Of a stretch of 9,435 bases of DNA, positions 5,876 through 9,435 are shown one piece after another. How positions within the stretch are numbered: the stretch's first letter is position 1; each line of letters begins with the position of its first letter. The position numbers were made by a program, and so were the translations under genes. The notes beneath the pieces are model-generated. The model was not told the DNA's origin. It saw nothing but the letters and a program-made list of their open reading frames with translations, and searched no databases. Source of the stretch: JAWLGW01 sp964569055 (lineage in GTDB: Bacteria; Planctomycetota; J058); the NCBI GenBank assembly GCA_964569055.1, contig CAZMSZ010000297.1, positions 1 to 9,435 of the forward strand, written 5' to 3'.

Positions 5876-7516
5876 ATGAGGAGCCCCGCGCGCGAGCGCG
5901 CCTTGGCCGTGATCGCGGCGGCGCTGGCCGTGGTGGGCCTCGCGTGGCTGGCGCGCGAGCCTGCTCCGCGGCCGTCGCCCAGGAACGAGGAGGCGCACGC
6001 GCCGGGGGACGCGTCGTCTCCCGCTTCGCCCGCGCCCGGCGCGGCGAGCGGGTCGCCGCGCTCGGACCCGCCCGAGCGCGCCGCCGAGCCTGAGGCGGTC
6101 GCCCCGGCCGCCGAGGCCGGCCCTCGCGCGCCGGCCGCGGCGGCGCCTCCCAAGCCGGCCCCCGCGGCCGACCGGCTGCCGCGGGTGCAGGGGCGCGTGG
6201 TCGACGCCGTGAGCGGCGCGCCGATCGCGCGGGCGTGGGTGGCCTGGCGCCTGGCCGCCCCCCACGACGTGGACGAGGTGCTCGCCGACCCCGAGCTGTG
6301 CGACCCCAGCCTGGAGGGGATCAGCGACGAGGCGGGGCGGTTCGTGCTCGGGCGCCTCGAGCCCGACGCGTACGCGGGGTTCGAGCTGGTGGCGGTCGCG
6401 CGCGACTACGCCTACGGGGTCGCGCGGGCGCCCCTCGGCGAGGAGGTCACGATCGCGCTCGCGCCCGCGGCCACCCTCGAGCTGGCGGTGTTCGACGCCG
6501 CCGGCGCGCCGCGCGTGCGCCTGAGCGCCCCCGGCGACCCGGCGCGGACTCGCGAGCTGGCGCGCCTCGCGCCGCTGCTCCCGCCGCTGCCCGAGCAGCG
6601 CGTGACCCACCTGCCCCCGGGGCCGATCCGGGTCGAGCTCCTCGGCGAGGGCGTCGGGGCCGACGGCACGCTGTACGCCGGCGCGGTGACCCGGCTCGAG
6701 CTCAGGTGCCCGCCGCGCGTGCGGGTGAGCGGGACGGTGCAGGGCGGCTCGCGCCGAGCGGGCGCCGGGCTCCGGCTGGTCCCGCAGCAGGAGCGCGGCC
6801 CGGACGCGCTCGCCGCGTCGAACGCCGTGACCTTGGACCCGGCGGGGCGGTTCGCGCTCGAGCTCCCGGCGGGGCGCTACGCGGCGTTCTTGCTGGAGGG
6901 GCGCAGCGAACGGCGCCTCCCCGGCTGGGTGGACGTGCCGGTCGCCGGCGAGCTCCCGCTCGAGGCGCCCGAGCCCGCGCACAGCCTCACGGTCGAGCTG
7001 CGCGACGCGGCGCACGCGCCGCGCACGAGCTCGAACCTCGGCCTGGTCTCGCTCGAGGCGCTGTCGAGCCTGATCCACGTGGAGCCGACCGACACCCCCG
7101 GCCAGCACCGCGCCGCGCTCGAGGCCGGGCGCTACGCGCTGTTCGACGCGGGCACCCTGGTCGACGTGGTGGAGGTGCCTCGCGCCCCGGTGGTGGTCGG
7201 GCCCGAGCGGCGCCGGCTCGAGATCGCGTGGCGACTGCCCGCGGCGCTGGCGCCGCAGGAGTGGCTGGTCGGGGAGGTCGCCCTGGTGCCCCTCGTCGTC
7301 ACGCGGGCGCGGCCCGACCTGGCCGAGCGGTATCGCGGCGCGGCCCAGCGTCGGTTCCGTGCCGGCCGCGGCGCCCCGACCTTCGCGTTCGAGGTGCGCT
7401 TCCCCGGGCGGTACCTGATCGAGGGCGAGAGCGACCTCGGCCCGTTCGCCGTCGAGGTCGAGGTGGACCTCGGCTCGCTCGACCCGCTCGCCGTCACGAT
7501 CCCGCTGGGGCAATGA
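5876..7516 (+). CDS. Membrane-anchored carboxypeptidase-regulatory-like (Ig-fold) protein
   Basis: The product is 546 residues. ATG 5876 immediately precedes a membrane anchor or uncleaved signal (residues 9-26, LAVIAAALAVVGLAWLA). A disordered Pro/Ala/Glu linker covers 28-100. Residues 103-195 look like a carboxypeptidase-regulatory-like beta-sandwich: VQGRVVDAVSGAPIARAWVAW, DEAGRFVLGRLEPDAYAGFELVAVARDYA. A second related domain at about 284-345 repeats the pattern (RVRVSGTVQGGS, LDPAGRFALELPAGRYAAFLLEG). A third at about 405-435 is weaker (HRAALEAGRYALFDAG). Such domains are non-catalytic Ig-like folds common in surface proteins of myxobacteria and planctomycetes. It follows the DUF6973-like gene by 13 bases, suggesting one transcript. 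No clear ribosome-binding sequence precedes the start, so translation may depend on the upstream gene. A structural or adhesive role is inferred. Confidence 0.88.
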   Translation: MRSPARERALAVIAAALAVVGLAWLAREPAPRPSPRNEEAHAPGDASSPASPAPGAASGSPRSDPPERAAEPEAVAPAAEAGPRAPAAAAPPKPAPAADRLPRVQGRVVDAVSGAPIARAWVAWRLAAPHDVDEVLADPELCDPSLEGISDEAGRFVLGRLEPDAYAGFELVAVARDYAYGVARAPLGEEVTIALAPAATLELAVFDAAGAPRVRLSAPGDPARTRELARLAPLLPPLPEQRVTHLPPGPIRVELLGEGVGADGTLYAGAVTRLELRCPPRVRVSGTVQGGSRRAGAGLRLVPQQERGPDALAASNAVTLDPAGRFALELPAGRYAAFLLEGRSERRLPGWVDVPVAGELPLEAPEPAHSLTVELRDAAHAPRTSSNLGLVSLEALSSLIHVEPTDTPGQHRAALEAGRYALFDAGTLVDVVEVPRAPVVVGPERRRLEIAWRLPAALAPQEWLVGEVALVPLVVTRARPDLAERYRGAAQRRFRAGRGAPTFAFEVRFPGRYLIEGESDLGPFAVEVEVDLGSLDPLAVTIPLGQ

Positions 7517-7534
7517 GCGCGCAGGGCCGCGCGC
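7517..7534 (+). terminator. Hairpin directly after the carboxypeptidase-regulatory-like gene
   Basis: Starting at the base after the TGA, GCGCGC and GCGCGC form a perfect 6-bp stem around an AGGGCC loop. No T-run follows, so intrinsic termination is uncertain. Its position between this gene and a regulator that seems to have its own promoter fits an operon end. Confidence 0.35.
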
Positions 7535-7566
7535 TGAGGGGCCTGCGAGCGGCGCGCCCGCTCCCG

Positions 7567-7572
7567 TAGAAT
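7567..7572 (+). promoter_or_regulatory. -10 element for a probable leaderless transcript
   Basis: TAGAAT sits in an otherwise G/C-rich stretch, and only seven bases separate it from the GTG start codon at 7580. Transcription from this element would begin at or next to the start codon. CTGCGA at 7543-7548, 18 bases upstream, is a weak -35 match. The absence of any ribosome-binding sequence before the GTG supports a leaderless mRNA. Confidence 0.45.
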
Positions 7573-7579
7573 TCGGCGC

Positions 7580-9079
7580 GTGGACCCGGACGAGACCACG
7601 CAGCTCCCCGAAGGGCTCGAGCCCTCCGCGCCGAGCGAGGCCGCGCTCGCTCCGGCCTTGATCCTGCTCTGGTCGCTCGACGAGCCGGGCCGGGTGGGCG
7701 AGGTCGTGCTCGTCCCGCCCGAGCAGCTCCGCACCCCGGTCACGCTGGGGCGCGCCGCGGCCAGCCCCGACGACCCGGTGCCCCGCCTCGGGCTCGCGCG
7801 CCAGCGGCCGGGCCGGACCGAGCTCACGGGGCCGCTCAACACCTCGAGCGTCTCGCGGGCTCAGCTGCAGCTCGTGGCCGAGGAGGACGGGCTGCGGGTC
7901 GAGAACCTCGGGCGCGGCGAGCTGATCGTGGGCGGGCGGCAGGTCCACAGCGCCGAGCTGGTCTCGGGCGACCTGCTCGAGATCTCGCAGCGCGCGCTGT
8001 TCCTGGTCGCGCTCCGGCCCGCCACGCTCCCGGCGCTCGCGTCCGAGGCGCCGCTCCACCCGTTCGGCGCGGCCGACGCGCACGGCCTGGTGGGCGAGAG
8101 CCCGGCCGCGTGGGCCCTGCGCGAGCGCCTGACGTTCCTGGCCGGCCGCGCCGAGCACGTGCTGGTGCGCGGCCCCTCGGGGACGGGCAAGGAGCTGGTC
8201 GCGCAGGCGCTGCACCGCGGCTCGCCGCGCGCCCGCCGGCCGCTGGTCTCGCGCAACGCCGCCACGATCCCGCCCACGCTGGTGGACGCCGAGCTGTTCG
8301 GCCAGGCCAAGAACTACCCCAACACCGGCTCGCCCGAGCGAGCCGGGCTGATCGGCGAGGCGGACGGCTCGACCCTGTTCCTCGACGAGTTCGCCGAGCT
8401 GCCCCCCGAGCTGCAGGCGCACTTGCTCCGCCTGCTGGACGGCGGGGAGTACCACCGCCTCGGCGAGTCGCGCCCGCGCCGCGCCGACCTGCGCCTGGTC
8501 GCCGCGACCAACCGCCCCGACGGCGCCCTCAAGCCCGACGTGCTCGCGCGCCTCAAGCTGCGGATCGAGGTGCCCGGCCTCGAGGCGCGGCGCGAGGACG
8601 TCCCGCTGATCGCCCGCGCGATCCTGGCGCGGATCACCGCCGAGGACCCGGCCCTCGCCGGGGAGCAGGGGGAGGTCCGCCTCACCCCCGCGCTGGTGAC
8701 CGCCCTCGTGCGCCACGCCTACACGACCCACGTGCGCGAGCTCGAGGCGCTGCTGTGGGAGGCCCTCTCACGCGGTCGCGACGATCGCCTCGACGTGTGG
8801 CCGGGCTTCCCCCGCCTCGGCGCCAGCGCGCCCGCCGCGCCGCCCCCCGCGCGCAGCGCCGCCGCGCCCGAGGCCGGCGCCGAGGAGCCCGCGCAGCCCG
8901 TCGACCCCAGCCGCCTCACCCCCGAACAGATCCAGGCCTGCCTCGACCGCCACGACGGCGCCCAGGAGCCCGCCTGGCGCGAGCTCGGCCTCAGCAGCCG
9001 CCACGTGCTCGCGCGCCTGGTGAAGCGCTACGGCCTGAACGTCCGCGGCCGCTCGGACTCCTCGACCGGCTCCACCTAG
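7580..9079 (+). CDS. FHA-domain, sigma54-activator-type AAA+ regulator with Fis HTH
   Basis: The product is 499 residues from GTG 7580. Residues 38-145 form a forkhead-associated domain: TLGR (55-58), SSVSRAQL (89-96) and ENLGRGELIVGG (108-119). R58, S92, R93 and N109 match phosphothreonine-binding positions, but the usual His of SRxH is Gln95. Residues 169-400 are an AAA+ ATPase of the bacterial enhancer-binding type, with Walker A GPSGTGKE (198-205), ELFGQAK (238-244), Walker B TLFLDE (265-270) and sensor VAATN (307-311). The sigma54-contacting GAFTGA loop is replaced by NYPNTGS (245-251), and the first Arg of the usual FRxDL is K318. Residues 446-486 are a Fis-type helix-turn-helix (LTPEQIQACLDRH, ELGLSSRHVLARLVKRYGL). 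The protein probably binds DNA and hydrolyses ATP in response to Ser/Thr phosphorylation; whether it works through sigma54 is doubtful. Its targets are not evident. Confidence 0.93.
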   Translation: MDPDETTQLPEGLEPSAPSEAALAPALILLWSLDEPGRVGEVVLVPPEQLRTPVTLGRAAASPDDPVPRLGLARQRPGRTELTGPLNTSSVSRAQLQLVAEEDGLRVENLGRGELIVGGRQVHSAELVSGDLLEISQRALFLVALRPATLPALASEAPLHPFGAADAHGLVGESPAAWALRERLTFLAGRAEHVLVRGPSGTGKELVAQALHRGSPRARRPLVSRNAATIPPTLVDAELFGQAKNYPNTGSPERAGLIGEADGSTLFLDEFAELPPELQAHLLRLLDGGEYHRLGESRPRRADLRLVAATNRPDGALKPDVLARLKLRIEVPGLEARREDVPLIARAILARITAEDPALAGEQGEVRLTPALVTALVRHAYTTHVRELEALLWEALSRGRDDRLDVWPGFPRLGASAPAAPPPARSAAAPEAGAEEPAQPVDPSRLTPEQIQACLDRHDGAQEPAWRELGLSSRHVLARLVKRYGLNVRGRSDSSTGST

Positions 9080-9100
9080 GGCTCGGGAGGTCGCCGTTGG

Positions 9101-9119
9101 GCGGCACCCTCCGTGCCGC
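9101..9119 (+). terminator. Terminator-like hairpin after the regulator gene
   Basis: GCGGCAC and GTGCCGC form a perfect 7-bp stem around a CCTCC loop, 21 bases after the TAG stop. No T-run follows. In a genome this GC-rich, stem-loops without a strong U-tract are common gene ends, so this is a reasonable but unproven terminator. Confidence 0.45.
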
Positions 9120-9164
9120 GCCCGTCGGACGACTCCACACGTCACGTACGAGCTCCAGTTAGGA

Positions 9165-9229
9165 ACGAAGCGCAGAGAGCGCCGAGGCCGCAGAGATTCT
9201 CTGCGGTCCCAGCGTTCTCTGCGCTTCGT
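9165..9229. repeat. 65-bp compound palindrome built from CGCAGAGA units
   Basis: Two direct copies of CGCAGAGA (9171-9178, 9189-9196) face two inverted copies TCTCTGCG (9198-9205, 9216-9223). The outer arms 9166-9178 and 9216-9228 pair perfectly over 13 bases. The inner arms 9188-9196 and 9198-9206 pair perfectly over 9 bases. The nine-base segments between them (9179-9187 and 9207-9215) pair poorly. A transcript would fold into a long stem with an internal bulge. The design resembles a REP- or MITE-like intergenic element, and I recall CGCAGAG-type repeats between genes in several large bacterial genomes. There is no transposase nearby. Confidence 0.85.
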
Positions 9230-9284
9230 ACTCCCGTTCGCTAGCCGAGGTGGCCTGAGGTGGCGGGCTCGCATGCGACAGCGT

Positions 9285-9307
9285 CTCGGACTCGGACTCG
9301 GATCGGA
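9285..9307. repeat. Short CTCGGA hexamer run
   Basis: Three exact CTCGGA units (9285-9302) are followed by a truncated TCGGA. It is the same hexamer class as the coding repeat that makes the Ser/Glu/Asp tail of the PPC protein, but here it lies outside any supported gene. Confidence 0.7.
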
Positions 9308-9409
9308 TTGCTGCTCAGGGTCACTTCCTCCGGCTCGTGATCGGCTCCGCTTGGCCACTCTCCTTGGCGCGGCGGAGGGGGAAGCCAGCCCGAGAGCAGA
9401 AGAGAGGGC

Positions 9410-9435
9410 AGGAAAGCAGGAAAACAGGAAACCAG
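9410..9435. repeat. AGGAAANN octamer array at the window edge
   Basis: AGGAAAGC, AGGAAAAC and AGGAAACC follow each other exactly, and a fourth unit begins at 9434 and runs off the edge. The array lies in a purine-rich strand stretch from about 9390. Its low G/C content contrasts sharply with the rest of the window. Total copy number is unknown because the window ends. Confidence 0.75.

Larger units (their letters stand above)
9080..9435. other. Gene-free 3' region rich in repeats
   Basis: I see no supported gene in these 356 bases. The minus-strand open frame that crosses into it (down from 9358) is mostly antisense to the regulator and has no recognisable motif. The region contains the hairpin, the compound palindrome, a tandem pair of GAGGTGGC (9247-9254 and 9257-9264), the CTCGGA run and the octamer array. 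This is a typical repeat-accumulating intergenic zone after the end of an operon. Confidence 0.7.

Noticed and set aside
5798..8731. A 977-codon minus-strand open frame
   Set aside because: It lies antisense to two plus-strand genes with recognisable domains. It is Arg/Gly/Ala/Gln low complexity, has no domain motif, and is the expected shadow of GC-rich coding DNA.
8768..9358. Minus-strand 196-codon frame reaching into the 3' gene-free region
   Set aside because: Most of it is antisense to the C-terminus of the regulator, and the rest passes through the palindrome and the repeats. There is no ribosome-binding sequence or recognisable motif.

Overview
The window is very GC-rich throughout. 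Codon use is dominated by G/C third positions, GTG starts are frequent, and there are hexanucleotide runs (GAGCAC/GTGCTC and TCGGAN types). Together with an FHA-domain enhancer-binding-type regulator, a PPC-repeat surface protein and a carboxypeptidase-regulatory-like surface protein, this best fits a member of the Myxococcota (Polyangia/Nannocystis/Sandaracinus-like) or a similar large-genome, GC-rich deltaproteobacterial relative. That assignment is inference, because no rRNA or marker gene is present. The sequence is a scaffold: a run of exactly 100 N lies inside one gene.

Layout. Positions 1-323 carry no convincing gene. They hold a 14-bp palindrome and a 40-bp near-perfect palindrome built from GAGCAC/GTGCTC hexamers. 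A plus-strand gene (324-1586) encodes a single-pass membrane protein with a cytoplasmic helical domain, a long proline-rich linker and an outside helical domain. It converges on a minus-strand pair. The upstream gene of that pair (4077 to 3823) is a small protein with a B-box-like zinc finger and a C-terminal membrane helix. It overlaps by GTGA the downstream gene (3826 to 1611), a membrane-anchored multi-PPC-domain protein with an acidic Ser/Glu/Asp tail encoded by a hexamer repeat. The N gap interrupts the latter.

From a 148-bp divergent intergenic region, the plus strand carries an exported endonuclease/exonuclease/phosphatase-fold protein (4226-5191). After it come a small secreted DUF6973-like protein (5299-5862) and, 13 bases on, a membrane-anchored carboxypeptidase-regulatory-like protein (5876-7516). 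The last gene (7580-9079) is a regulator with an FHA domain, a sigma54-activator-type AAA+ domain and a Fis-type helix-turn-helix. Its GAFTGA loop is replaced, and it appears to be read from a leaderless transcript. The final 356 bases hold a terminator-like hairpin, a compound palindrome made of CGCAGAGA units, a short TCGGAC hexamer run and an AGGAAANN octamer array.

Functionally, five of the seven genes are predicted to act in or beyond the inner membrane. The regulator is the obvious candidate to respond to Ser/Thr kinase signalling, but nothing in the window proves what it controls. The most original elements are the translationally coupled zinc-finger/acidic-tail membrane pair, the regulator with an altered sigma-contact loop, and the recurrence of related hexamer repeats inside and outside coding sequence.
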